A stretch of DNA of 10,145 bases from Anaerolineae bacterium (GCA_028275425.1 JAPWUT010000043.1:1-10145); one strand, 5' to 3'. Counted from the first letter of the stretch, positions 1-8,101 are shown. Notes: generated from the sequence alone by a model not told the origin. Numbers and translations are program-made.

Positions 1-60
1 CCCTCTCCGAGGCGGAGAAGGGAGAACCCTGCGGGGTTAGGCCGGAGTTGTCAACCTCTG
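1..60. other. Left-edge non-coding DNA with small inverted repeats
   Basis: No convincing gene covers this edge. Two small inverted repeats are visible. One pairs CCCTCTCCG (1-9) with CGGAGAAGGG (13-22) and has one bulged base. The other pairs AACCC (25-29) with GGGTT (34-38). Neither is followed by a T tract, so a classical intrinsic terminator is not supported. The DNA could be the tail of a dispersed intergenic repeat or the 3' flank of a gene outside the window. Confidence 0.3.
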
Positions 61-74
61 GTTTTGATTGCGGA

Positions 75-103
75 TTGCTTTTGCTCCGTTTGGAGTTTAT
101 AAT
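75..103 (+). promoter_or_regulatory. Sigma-70-type promoter of the HTH-histidine kinase operon
   Basis: TTGCTT (75-80) is followed by a 17-bp spacer and a perfect TATAAT (98-103). The start codon lies 18 nt beyond the -10 box, so the leader must be very short, about a dozen nucleotides. An AAGGAGGGG ribosome binding site (111-119) lies between. The -10 sits inside an 11-mer, TTTATAATTAA, that recurs at the same distance from the start codon of the Ser/Thr kinase gene (8738-8748). Confidence 0.7.
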
Positions 104-121
104 TAAGCCGAAGGAGGGGAT

Positions 122-790
122 ATGGGGGCAAAGGCCTTTGAGATTAAGCGCAAAATACTTGGGGTTGCCTTGGAGAAGGCGCGCCTCGGGGCCGGCAAGA
201 GCCTTAAGGATTGCGCCAAAGCCATAGGTGTGTCCCCGGCTTATCTGGCTCAGGTGGAGAAAGGGGCTAAAGACTTGGATTTAGCCCAGCTGGAAATTTT
301 GGCCCGCTTCTTAGGAATTCCTACCTTGGCCCTGTGGGAGGGAGAAGTGGAAGATTCATCCCAGCAAAAGCCCTTTCCTCCTCCGGAAGAGGCAGTGAAA
401 GTGAGGCGGAAAATAATAGGGCTTCTCTTGGAGAAAGCAAGGGTCCAAGCCGGAAAAAGCCTCTCCGAAGCAGCTAAGTTCTTGGGAGTATCAACTCGCA
501 CTTTGCGAGCCTATGAGAAGGGCGAGAAGCTCGTGCCCCTTCCCCACCTGGAAGCTTTAGCCGATTTTTACCAGGTAGACAAAAGCTTTTTCCTCCAACA
601 AGCTCTCTTCGGTCCGGAGGAAGCGCTTGATAAGGAAGTGGAGAATTTCCTCAAGCTTCCGGAGGAAATACGCAAGTTTGTGGCTAATCCCTCTAACATC
701 CTTTACCTGAAGTCGGCCATCCACCTCAGCAAGCTTTCCGTTGAAGCCCTGCGGGAGTTCGCAGCCAGCCTCTTAGACATAACCCTTTGA
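122..790 (+). CDS. Transcriptional regulator with two tandem XRE-type HTH domains
   Basis: This 222-residue soluble protein is probably a DNA-binding regulator. It has two helix-turn-helix domains of the XRE/Cro-C1 type, at about residues 9-67 and 95-153, joined by a Pro/Glu-rich linker (about 74-92). The copies are clearly duplicates: about half of the aligned residues are identical, including shared blocks RK, LEKAR, AGKSL, GVS and EKG. The C-terminal tail (about 165-222) is helical with no recognised domain and may serve for dimerisation or ligand sensing. ATG 122 is chosen because AAGGAGGGG ends 2 nt upstream and a consensus promoter lies just before it. It is the first gene of an operon with the histidine kinase gene, whose ATG lies 14 nt after this stop codon. 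One chain with two HTHs could bind a two-half-site operator as a monomer (inference). The target is unknown; autoregulation is possible. Confidence 0.85.
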   Translation: MGAKAFEIKRKILGVALEKARLGAGKSLKDCAKAIGVSPAYLAQVEKGAKDLDLAQLEILARFLGIPTLALWEGEVEDSSQQKPFPPPEEAVKVRRKIIGLLLEKARVQAGKSLSEAAKFLGVSTRTLRAYEKGEKLVPLPHLEALADFYQVDKSFFLQQALFGPEEALDKEVENFLKLPEEIRKFVANPSNILYLKSAIHLSKLSVEALREFAASLLDITL

Positions 791-804
791 GAAAGGGGCA
801 CAGG

Positions 805-2454
805 ATGAACGGGGAGTTTTTGGAGGTATTAAAAGCCCGCAATTTGAAAGAATGCCTCAATAATTTCCTCTCCTCAGTTTTGAAAGCTACCGGTGCTGAT
901 GGAGGCTCCATCCTCGTTGTCACGGAGGAAAAGGTAAAGGCCAGGCAGGGTAAAGTTCCGCCTGAGGTGGCCTCCATAATTGAAGGCTGGGAAAGCAAAG
1001 TGGAGGAGAAGCTCAAAGGGGGGGCATTGGTTATCCATGGGAAGGAGCCAATACCCATTGCCGAAGTAGCTTTACCCTCTGGTTCCGGCCGATTGTATAA
1101 CCTTCCGGTCTTTTCAGAAGATAGGGTAATTGGGGCATTGAGCCTCGTTGGTGGGCCTGGCTACAAGCTTGCCCCTGAGGCCCGAAAGGCCCTCCTTTCC
1201 TTGCTTCGGGGCCTTAATGCAGTCCTGCCGCTTTACTTTAAGCTTGAGGCCGCTCTTAAGAGAAAGGAGTTCTTGGAATTTTTCTTCCAAATAGGCCAAT
1301 ACCTAACCTCAACCGTTGACTTGAACAAGTTGCTTTTGGACATCACGGAGATTGCAAGCCTCGTGCTGGATGCGATGGCTGCTTTCCTCCTTCTGATAAA
1401 GGAAGGGACCGATGAGATGGTATTGGAGGTGGTATACGGAGGGGGAAGCGAAGCGCTCCACATGGTCAAGGGCAGGATAGGGGAAGGATTGGTGGGATGG
1501 GTAGCCCAAAGTGGAGAACCAGTGATTGTGAACGACGTCCAAAGTGACCCCCGGTTCAATCCTAAGGTTGATGCTCGCACGGGCATCTTGGCCCGTTCCA
1601 TAATATGTGTCCCCCTCCAGGTAAAGGGCAAAACCATCGGGGTACTGGAGGCCATCAACAAGCGTTCGAATGATGGGTTTGATGAGGATGACCTCAAGAT
1701 TCTGCGGACCATAGCTGCGCATGCGGCTGTAGCTATTGAGAACGCTAAACTCCAGCTCTCCTTGAAAGAGGAAAGGGACAGGCTCTTGCGCATACAAGAG
1801 GATATGAGACGAGAGTTTGCACGCAACCTTCACGATAGCACCCTTCAGTATCTCTCGGCCATATCTATGGGGCTTGAGCATCTGAGCCGCCTTTTGGAGG
1901 TTAAGCCGGAAGCGGTTAAAGCCGAGATTGATGCTCTCTCCAAGATGACTCGGCAAGCTATAAGGGAGGCAAGGCTGCTCCTGTTTGAACTTCGCCCCCT
2001 TATCTTGGAAAGCCAGGGACTTATCCCAGCCCTCAGAACCTACGTTGAGCAGCTCAACAGCACCGGCAATTTCCTGGCCCATTTAGAGGTAGAAGGTTTG
2101 GATAAGCCGCTTAGGCGGGAGGTAGAGCGGAACATTTTCTCCATTATCCAAGAAGCAGTGAACAATGTGGAGAAACACGCGAAGGCCAAAAATGTATGGA
2201 TAAAACTGGGAGTGGAGGGGGATTACCTCACGGTGAGCGTGGCCGATGACGGAGTCGGCTTTGACGTCAAGGAAGTGCTCAGCAAATACAAAGAGAAGAT
2301 GAGCTTGGGCCTTCTCAATATGCAGGAGAGGGCCAGAGCCATAGGGGCGCAACTCTCCATAAGGTCAACCACCAAAGGATTAGGCCGAGGTACCATCGTT
2401 TCTCTTCGTATACCAGTTTCAGCGGCTTTTGCGTCAGGGGAAGAAAAGGAGTAG
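805..2454 (+). CDS. GAF-domain sensor histidine kinase (HisKA_3 / NarL-DegS type)
   Basis: This is a cytoplasmic sensor kinase of about 549 residues with no membrane segment. Domains in order are a degenerate N-terminal GAF-like domain (about 2-145), a well-conserved GAF domain (about 170-315, with GLVGWVAQSGEPVIVNDV and ICVPL), a short coiled coil, a HisKA_3 dimerisation domain whose NLHDSTLQ motif carries the phospho-acceptor His343, and an HATPase_c domain. The last shows the N box (IIQEAVNNVEKHAKA, Asn453/454), DDGVGF (481-486), GLLNMQERA (502-510) and GLGRGT. ATG 805 is preferred because AAAGGGG lies 6 nt upstream. An in-frame TTG at 787 that overlaps the previous stop codon would add six residues but has no ribosome binding site. 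Such kinases usually phosphorylate a LuxR/NarL-type response regulator; none is present here, so it is an orphan within this window. It is cotranscribed with the double-HTH regulator. Its last 21 bp overlap the 3' end of the opposing gene. Confidence 0.92.
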   Translation: MNGEFLEVLKARNLKECLNNFLSSVLKATGADGGSILVVTEEKVKARQGKVPPEVASIIEGWESKVEEKLKGGALVIHGKEPIPIAEVALPSGSGRLYNLPVFSEDRVIGALSLVGGPGYKLAPEARKALLSLLRGLNAVLPLYFKLEAALKRKEFLEFFFQIGQYLTSTVDLNKLLLDITEIASLVLDAMAAFLLLIKEGTDEMVLEVVYGGGSEALHMVKGRIGEGLVGWVAQSGEPVIVNDVQSDPRFNPKVDARTGILARSIICVPLQVKGKTIGVLEAINKRSNDGFDEDDLKILRTIAAHAAVAIENAKLQLSLKEERDRLLRIQEDMRREFARNLHDSTLQYLSAISMGLEHLSRLLEVKPEAVKAEIDALSKMTRQAIREARLLLFELRPLILESQGLIPALRTYVEQLNSTGNFLAHLEVEGLDKPLRREVERNIFSIIQEAVNNVEKHAKAKNVWIKLGVEGDYLTVSVADDGVGFDVKEVLSKYKEKMSLGLLNMQERARAIGAQLSIRSTTKGLGRGTIVSLRIPVSAAFASGEEKE

Positions 2455-4278
2455 AAGGCTCTTTGGGGTGAGGACAAAGGCACTTTTCCCCCTCTCATCT
2501 ACGGCGAAGTCCAGGATTTCCCAAGCCTCCTCTCCCTCCGGCAAAGCGAATTGCCTCCGAAGCTTGCCATTTTTATCCAATTCTACTATCCTGCGCTGGG
2601 ATGGGTCGGCTACGTAGAGGGGGAATTTAGGCTTTTCCAAGTCCTCTTCGGGGAAAGTAAAGAGGGCGGAGGGGTTGAGGAAAGGCTTATCCAAAGGCTC
2701 CAATTCAAATGGCACAAGGTTCCCGGCCAGAAATTTCAGTATGCGTCCGTCGGCTAAGAGGAGGTAAACGTAGCCGTCCAAAGCGAAATCTCTGACCCCA
2801 TCCAACCTAATGGCTCTTGGGAAATAAGGGGTTGGAGGGGATGGATATCCGCCCTCTCCGGGCATATACCTCCAAATCTGGCCTTGGCCACGGTCCAGGA
2901 TGTAAAGCCTTTTGTCCAGAGTTTTCATCCGGTCGGGGTAGGAGAAGTTGGAGGCGAGGCTCCAGTGGCGGGGGGCTCCCCAGGGGAGGGAAAGGCGATA
3001 GAGGTTGGCCGAGGAGTCCAGGACTAAGATGCCCTTTTCGGCTTCTGGTTGGGGGGTTGAGTAAAAGGCCATTTCCACAAGCTCTTTAACTACTACATCC
3101 TCTACAGCTTGCCCTTTCTGAAGCAGAACGGCCGGTTTATCAGGGTCAACGAGGGCATCCCCCACTTCGTTGAGCTTGTAAAGGTAGAGCTTATCGGTCC
3201 CCGAATCCAGCACGTAGATGTCCCGGCCATCCACTACCAGGCGGCGTGGTTCTGCCCCGGGCTCTCGGAAGCGGGTCAGAGTGGCAATTGGGTAATTGCG
3301 GAGAACTTTGTAGGTTTTATCGTATTGCTCTTGGAAGGTTTTTTCTACTTCCTTGAGCTGAGAAGCCATGGGGCGGAGCAAGCGGGCTTCCTCTATAGCT
3401 TGGGCTGCCCTTTTCAGTGCCTCCCTTTGGGTTTGTTCATCGGGGGCGGAGCTGGCTATGGATATTGCGGCTTTGGCTTCCTGAAGTAGATGGTTCATCC
3501 GGCTGTCCAGAACCCTTGCCCTCTGAAAGTAGGCTAAGAGGATTAGGAAAAGGACTATTAGCGGTATCGCCAAAGCTGCGGCTTTAGCCCAATGGTTGGG
3601 GGATGGGGTTGGCTTTTCCTCAGGTTTTTCGGTGGGGGCCAAGAGCTTTCTGGCCAATTCCCCCAACGCTCTCAGCCTTTTGCCCAGCGGTTCGGGTGAA
3701 GGTAAGGGGGTTGGCTCTAAAGTTACCCCCCAGCTCTTTGGGCCGAGCGTTTCCTGTAAGGCGGCAAGGACATCTTCTCCTTTCCCGGATTTGATGGTTT
3801 TTTCCAGCTGCCGAAGGGTTAATTCATCCCCGGCGGGCGCGATGAGGAGTATATTACCGCTTTCCAGGGGCAAAGAGGAGAAGTGCGGCTTTGGTTCCGG
3901 GCTTTCCCCCAAGGCCGGAGGGCTACCCACCAGGCTTTTAACCTGCCCTCGCTGCTGCCATACGGCGGTTATCGGCCCGGCTATGGCTAAATAGGCTTCT
4001 TTTTTGCCCTCAGCAAGGCAGAAAATGGCCCCTTGGACTTGGCGGGAGTGGAGAAGGTAGCCTGTGGAGGCTATGGCTTTTTTGAGCGCTCCTATGACTC
4101 CCCCTCGGTAGGCATAGAAGCTATCTTTGATGTTTTCCTCAGCCCGGGCAAAGAAAGTTTCGGGGATTGTGCTTGGGTAGGATGTGGGGATGAAGAGGAT
4201 GTATAGCTTTTCTTTCCTCTTGGCGAAGAGGGGCGGGGCAAATTGCCTAAGGTCAACCCCGAAGGAGTTTACCTTCAT
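2434..4278 (-). CDS. Membrane-anchored protein: degenerate PP2C-like domain, one TM helix, beta-propeller
   Basis: This 614-residue protein has no firm family name. Residues 1-175 have the strand pattern of a PP2C/SpoIIE-like phosphatase domain (AYLAIAGPITAVW at 95-107, then SGNILLIAPAGDEL at 140-153). The acidic metal-binding motifs (DG, ASDG) are absent, so it is probably catalytically dead. A Pro-rich linker (about 186-228) leads to a single transmembrane helix (about 231-251, ALAIPLIVLFLILLAYF). An Arg-flanked helical or coiled segment follows (about 252-330), then a beta-propeller of NHL/YVTN-like blades (about 343-614, e.g. DIYVLDSGTDKLYLYKLN, RLYILDRGQGQIWRY, PLYVADPSQRRIVELDKNGKL). 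The topology side is not clear. ATG 4278 has an AAAGGTGG-type site upstream. It starts 27 nt after the AlbA_2 gene and is the last gene of the gyrA operon. A scaffold or sensor role is an inference; the phosphatase-like assignment is moderate. Confidence 0.8.
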   Translation of the reverse strand: MKVNSFGVDLRQFAPPLFAKRKEKLYILFIPTSYPSTIPETFFARAEENIKDSFYAYRGGVIGALKKAIASTGYLLHSRQVQGAIFCLAEGKKEAYLAIAGPITAVWQQRGQVKSLVGSPPALGESPEPKPHFSSLPLESGNILLIAPAGDELTLRQLEKTIKSGKGEDVLAALQETLGPKSWGVTLEPTPLPSPEPLGKRLRALGELARKLLAPTEKPEEKPTPSPNHWAKAAALAIPLIVLFLILLAYFQRARVLDSRMNHLLQEAKAAISIASSAPDEQTQREALKRAAQAIEEARLLRPMASQLKEVEKTFQEQYDKTYKVLRNYPIATLTRFREPGAEPRRLVVDGRDIYVLDSGTDKLYLYKLNEVGDALVDPDKPAVLLQKGQAVEDVVVKELVEMAFYSTPQPEAEKGILVLDSSANLYRLSLPWGAPRHWSLASNFSYPDRMKTLDKRLYILDRGQGQIWRYMPGEGGYPSPPTPYFPRAIRLDGVRDFALDGYVYLLLADGRILKFLAGNLVPFELEPLDKPFLNPSALFTFPEEDLEKPKFPLYVADPSQRRIVELDKNGKLRRQFALPEGEEAWEILDFAVDERGKSAFVLTPKSLLLLFFP

Positions 4279-4305
4279 TTTCGCTTCCCACCTTTAAAAG
4301 GGCTT

Positions 4306-5676
4306 TTATTTCAGGATGTAATAAGTGCCGCGCTTATCGCCAATTTTGATGAGTATCCCTTTCTCTACCAAATCCGCCAAATCAAGGCGCAAAGTTTCGG
4401 CGGAGACGTGTGGGCATAGGCGTCTGTATTCGCGGTTAGTAATGCGGCCATGCTGGCGGATGTAGTTTATGGCAGCCAGTTGCCTTTCGTTCATTTCCAT
4501 TTCCCAGCGGGGTATGGGAGCCCGTTCCTGAACGTTGTAGAGGATTACGGTGAAGGAATAGGGGGTGGCTCTGAATTCCGGCGGGGGATGGCCGGCGTTC
4601 ACCATCTCTTCAATCATCATGTCAATTCCAAGCCCAAGCTCCTCTATGAAGCCCCAGTAGTAAAGGCCGGAGACAATCCTGGGGTTGCGGGAAAAGTGTT
4701 CTTCCACGATGTTGTCCAGGGTTATGTAGCCGGGGAGGCCACCGGGGCTTGTGACTTCCAGGCGATCATCGTACATTTTTATCTCAATCTTGCGTCCTCG
4801 GAGCCTGTAATCCCTATGAGCCACGGCATTGACTAAGGCTTCCCTTACGGCAAATGGTGGGTATTCTGTGCGGTCCTCTCGCACGAGCCCCTTGACCACC
4901 GCTTCCCTCTTCATTTCTTCCCAGATTATTTCCCAGGACCGCTCAATCACTCGGCACAATGGCCCCCCTACTTCCTCTCTCCTCCCGTAACCCACAAACC
5001 CTTCAGGCCTTTTGGCTTCGTTCCCTACAAAGCGCACGAAAACGACGCCGCTCTGGGGCAAGAAGAACTGGGGATTGGCTCCAAAGAGGAGGACTCCGGC
5101 CACAGTTGGTTCGCCTTGCCTGGTTAAGGCCCCTATTTCTTTGAGGATTTCCTCCACTGACCCTTGAGGCCGGCGGCCGGTCCTCTCCTCCCTCTTCTTG
5201 AGGTATTCTTCAATGATTTCCTCGCTTAAATCGGCTATGGTCGCACCTGGTACGGGTTCTTCCTCGTAAGCGCTTATGGGCTTTGTGGAGGCTAACCTCC
5301 GGATCTCCTCCCCACTCAAGAGCTTGTTTTCAGCCCCAACCCTGAGGTAAACCCTTCCGTCGTCAAGGCTGTGGAGCTCAATGCTACGGTAGACTAAGAG
5401 GCTCAAGACGGTGCCATAAGGGGTTTCCACTCTTTCCCATTCGGCTTTGACCGGAGGCCGGCATCTTTTCTGGGCCAATGTGAAGGCTTCTTCCACTTCC
5501 TCAATGGAAGGGACGCCTAAGACTCGCCCTCCAGGTTCTACCCCTATGTAAATTGTGCCCCCATCGGCATTGGCCAAAGCGATGAGGGTCTCGGCCAGGG
5601 TCTCGGGCTCAACTTGCGGGATAAATTCCACCAATTGGCCAGGCTTTTTATCCAATACGAGCGCCCAATCCTCCAT
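4306..5676 (-). CDS. AlbA_2/Schlafen-type putative transcriptional regulator with RecG-like ATPase fold and wHTH
   Basis: This 456-residue soluble protein belongs to the group often annotated as 'putative DNA binding domain-containing protein' or 'ATP-dependent DNA helicase RecG-related', although it has no helicase motor. An AlbA_2 (Schlafen-like) domain spans about residues 10-125, with the signature ANADGGTIYIGVEPGGRVLGV (35-55). The usual acidic-Lys patch (EFK) reads EFI here. A middle domain is followed by an HATPase_c_4 domain (about 273-370: VREALVNAVAHRDYR, EVTSPGGLPG, RNPRIVSGL, EELGLGIDMM). A C-terminal winged helix (about 395-456, RQLAAINYIRQHGRITNREY) follows. ATG 5674-5676 lies inside the end of gyrA, giving a 29-nt overlap, with a GGGCGGGAG ribosome binding site 7 nt upstream, so translational coupling to gyrA is likely. 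The function is unknown; regulation or nucleic-acid binding is inferred from the domains. Confidence 0.88.
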   Translation of the reverse strand: MEDWALVLDKKPGQLVEFIPQVEPETLAETLIALANADGGTIYIGVEPGGRVLGVPSIEEVEEAFTLAQKRCRPPVKAEWERVETPYGTVLSLLVYRSIELHSLDDGRVYLRVGAENKLLSGEEIRRLASTKPISAYEEEPVPGATIADLSEEIIEEYLKKREERTGRRPQGSVEEILKEIGALTRQGEPTVAGVLLFGANPQFFLPQSGVVFVRFVGNEAKRPEGFVGYGRREEVGGPLCRVIERSWEIIWEEMKREAVVKGLVREDRTEYPPFAVREALVNAVAHRDYRLRGRKIEIKMYDDRLEVTSPGGLPGYITLDNIVEEHFSRNPRIVSGLYYWGFIEELGLGIDMMIEEMVNAGHPPPEFRATPYSFTVILYNVQERAPIPRWEMEMNERQLAAINYIRQHGRITNREYRRLCPHVSAETLRLDLADLVEKGILIKIGDKRGTYYILK

Positions 5677-8065
5677 AGGCCGCTCCCGCCCCTTTGATTT
5701 TCTCCTTCTTATCCAGGGCGATGATTGCTTCTGGCACGGCCGGGCGACTTTTGTGCGGGACCTCCCCGGCTTTTATGCGCCAAATTTTCCCCTTATCCGA
5801 AAAGGCGAGGAATTCATCCTCAGGGCTAAGGGCCAGGGCCGCAACTATCAAGCCTACCTTTTCCGGTTTCCCTCCCGAGGCTACAACCCCTTGGCCATAA
5901 CGGTGCTGTGAGGGGAAGAGGTTAAAAGCCACCCGCTTAGCATAGCCGTTTTCGGTAAGCAGGAGGAGGAACTTATCGGAGCTGAGGGGCCCTGCCCCTG
6001 CTACCTTGTCCGCCTCCTTAAGCTTTATCCCCAAGACTCCGGTAGCATCTCGGCCCATGGGTCGGACTTCGGAAGCGGGGAAACGCAGGGCCATCCCCTG
6101 AGCGGTAACTATGAAAAGTTCGTCATTCTCCTTGGCCAAGGAAAGGGCCACAGGTTTATCGCCCTCTTCCAACTTTATCGCCACGAGGCCGGAAGAGCGG
6201 ATAGGCAATAGCTCTTTTAAGGCCAGCTTTTTGACCTTGCCCTTCTGGGTGAAGATAATCAAGTAATCGTTGGGAGGCTCCGGGGGTAGGGCGAGATAGG
6301 CAGCCGGTTGTTCCCCCTTGTTCAGGGGCAAAGAGAATCGCCCTTCCACTTGATAGGGCCTGAAGCTGAAAAGCTTGCCCCTATCGCTAATCACTAACAC
6401 TTGGTCAATGCTCTCCGCTTTGAAAGAGAGGGCCAGGGTATCTTCTTCCAGTTCCAAGGCGAGGCTTTCTTTCCCTGCTTTGGATGCTTTGCAGCTTCGG
6501 AAAGGCAACTTTTGGACCAGGCCTTGTCCAGTGATGGCGATTAGAAGCTCTTCCCTGGCTACCAAATCCTCTTCTGAAAGAACCTCTGCTTCTTGGGGTA
6601 AGATTTGAGTGCGTCTGGGGTCGCCGTACTTCTGGGCCAGCTCCAGAACCTCTTGCTTTATTAGCTCCAGTATCTTGCGGGGGTATTTGAGGAGCTGCTC
6701 CAGGGTTTTTATCGTTTTGGACAACTCCTTATGTTCCTCCTGGAGCTTTTGCCTTTCCAAGGCTACCAAACGCCTCAGGGGCATATCCAGTATGGCTTGA
6801 GCCTGAATCTGGGTGAGCTTGAAGCGTTCCATCAGCTTTTTGAGGGCCGTTTCAGGGGTGCGAGAGCTTCGGATTATTTGAACCACTTCGTCCAAATTGG
6901 CCAAAGCTATAAGCAGGCCTTCCAGTATGTGGACTCTGTGGCGGGCTTTCTCCAGGTCGTAGCGGGTGCGCCGGGTGATGACTTCTCTTCGGTGCTCAAT
7001 GTAGTGGCGGAGGAGTTCCTTCAGGGATAGCAAAACCGGCTCCCCGTTAACCAGAGCCAGCATGTTAATGCCCATCGTGACCTGGAGGGGGGTGTATTTG
7101 AAGAGCTTGAGGAGAGCGGTCTTAGGGTCAACCCCGCGTTTAAGTTCAATCACTATGCTCATCCCTTCCCGGTCGGATTCATCCCTGAGGTCGGCTATCT
7201 CTTCCAGGCGGCCGGAGCGGACCAATTCGGCGATACGTTCCAAGAGGGCTGCTTTGTTCACCTGATAAGGTATTTGGGTGACGATTATGGCATAGCGGCC
7301 AGCTTTTACTTCTTCCAGGCGGGTGAGGGCTCTTACGGTTATTATTCCCTTGCCGGTAGCGTAAGCGGTTTTGAGGCCTTCATAGCCGAGGACTATGCCC
7401 CCTGTGGGGAAGTCGGGTCCTTTTATGTATTGCATGAGCTCTTCCAGCGGGATTTCGTCAAACTTTTGGTAATTATCCACGGCGAAGGCTATAGCTTGGG
7501 CCACTTCGCGAAGGTTATGAGGAGGTATGCTCGTGGCCATTCCCACGGCGATTCCTGATGAGCCATTTACCAAGAGGTTTGGGAGGCGAGCCGGCAACAC
7601 TTGTGGCTCCTTTAGGGAGCCGTCAAAGTTATCGGTGAAGTTTACGGTCTCTTTTTCAATATCGGCGAGCAATTCCATAGCGATTGGGGCAAGGCGTGCT
7701 TCGGTGTAGCGCATTGCAGCTGGGGGGTCGCCGTCAATTGAGCCGAAGTTTCCTTGGCCATCAATCAATGGGTAACGGAGGGTGAAATCCTGAGCCATTC
7801 GGGCCATGGCATCGTATACAGCGGCATCGCCGTGGGGGTGGAACTTTCCCAGAACCTCTCCTACGATACGAGCGCTTTTGCGGTAGGGCTTATCGGGGCT
7901 GAGGCCCATCTCGTGCATGGTGTAAAGGATGCGGCGCTGGACGGGTTTAAGGCCATCCCGTACATCTGGCAGGGCCCTGGCCACGATTACGCTCATGGCG
8001 TAATCCAGGTAGGCCCCTTTCATCTCCTCTTCAATATCCACTGGGATAATCGTCCCTATCTCCAC
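5648..8065 (-). CDS. gyrA: DNA gyrase subunit A (type IIA topoisomerase), degenerate GyrA box
   Basis: This is the breakage-reunion subunit of gyrase, which passes one DNA duplex through another together with the ATPase subunit GyrB. The length of 805 residues is typical. The N-terminal winged-helix/tower region is well conserved: ARALPDVRDGLKPVQRR, KFHPHGDAAVYD, and the active-site Arg119-Tyr120 in AAMRYTEARL. Ala81 stands where E. coli has Ser83, and Asp85 matches Asp87. The C-terminal domain (about 505-800) shows six blade motifs (GLVQKLPF, RGKLFSF, KGKVKKL, QGMALRF, NGYAKRV, KGKIWRI). At the site of the QRRGGKG GyrA box it reads ASKAGKE (527-533), so DNA wrapping may be weakened, or the enzyme may act more like topoisomerase IV. 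There is no acidic C-terminal tail. The start is GTG 8063-8065, with GGGGAGGA (8076-8069) just upstream. It is the first gene of a three-gene operon. gyrB is not in the window. Confidence 0.95.
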   Translation of the reverse strand: MEIGTIIPVDIEEEMKGAYLDYAMSVIVARALPDVRDGLKPVQRRILYTMHEMGLSPDKPYRKSARIVGEVLGKFHPHGDAAVYDAMARMAQDFTLRYPLIDGQGNFGSIDGDPPAAMRYTEARLAPIAMELLADIEKETVNFTDNFDGSLKEPQVLPARLPNLLVNGSSGIAVGMATSIPPHNLREVAQAIAFAVDNYQKFDEIPLEELMQYIKGPDFPTGGIVLGYEGLKTAYATGKGIITVRALTRLEEVKAGRYAIIVTQIPYQVNKAALLERIAELVRSGRLEEIADLRDESDREGMSIVIELKRGVDPKTALLKLFKYTPLQVTMGINMLALVNGEPVLLSLKELLRHYIEHRREVITRRTRYDLEKARHRVHILEGLLIALANLDEVVQIIRSSRTPETALKKLMERFKLTQIQAQAILDMPLRRLVALERQKLQEEHKELSKTIKTLEQLLKYPRKILELIKQEVLELAQKYGDPRRTQILPQEAEVLSEEDLVAREELLIAITGQGLVQKLPFRSCKASKAGKESLALELEEDTLALSFKAESIDQVLVISDRGKLFSFRPYQVEGRFSLPLNKGEQPAAYLALPPEPPNDYLIIFTQKGKVKKLALKELLPIRSSGLVAIKLEEGDKPVALSLAKENDELFIVTAQGMALRFPASEVRPMGRDATGVLGIKLKEADKVAGAGPLSSDKFLLLLTENGYAKRVAFNLFPSQHRYGQGVVASGGKPEKVGLIVAALALSPEDEFLAFSDKGKIWRIKAGEVPHKSRPAVPEAIIALDKKEKIKGAGAAYGGLGARIG

Positions 8066-8101
8066 GTCTCCTCCCCGTGCTATTTCGTTCGCTCAAAAGG
8101 A

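Noticed and set aside
26..54. A perfect TTGACA on the minus strand (54-49), a possible leftward promoter
   Set aside because: At 17-bp spacing the -10 would be CAGGGT and at 18-bp AGGGTT. Both are poor, and no gene start can be seen on that side of the window.
787..804. TTG 787 as start of the histidine kinase (overlap with the upstream stop codon)
   Set aside because: There is no ribosome binding site before it, while ATG 805 has AAAGGGG at 6 nt spacing. Only six residues differ, so it remains a minor alternative.
1309..2082. A 257-codon open frame on the minus strand inside the histidine kinase gene
   Set aside because: It lies wholly inside the well-conserved GAF and HisKA_3 coding sequence, shows no recognisable domain and is explained as a shadow frame of that gene.
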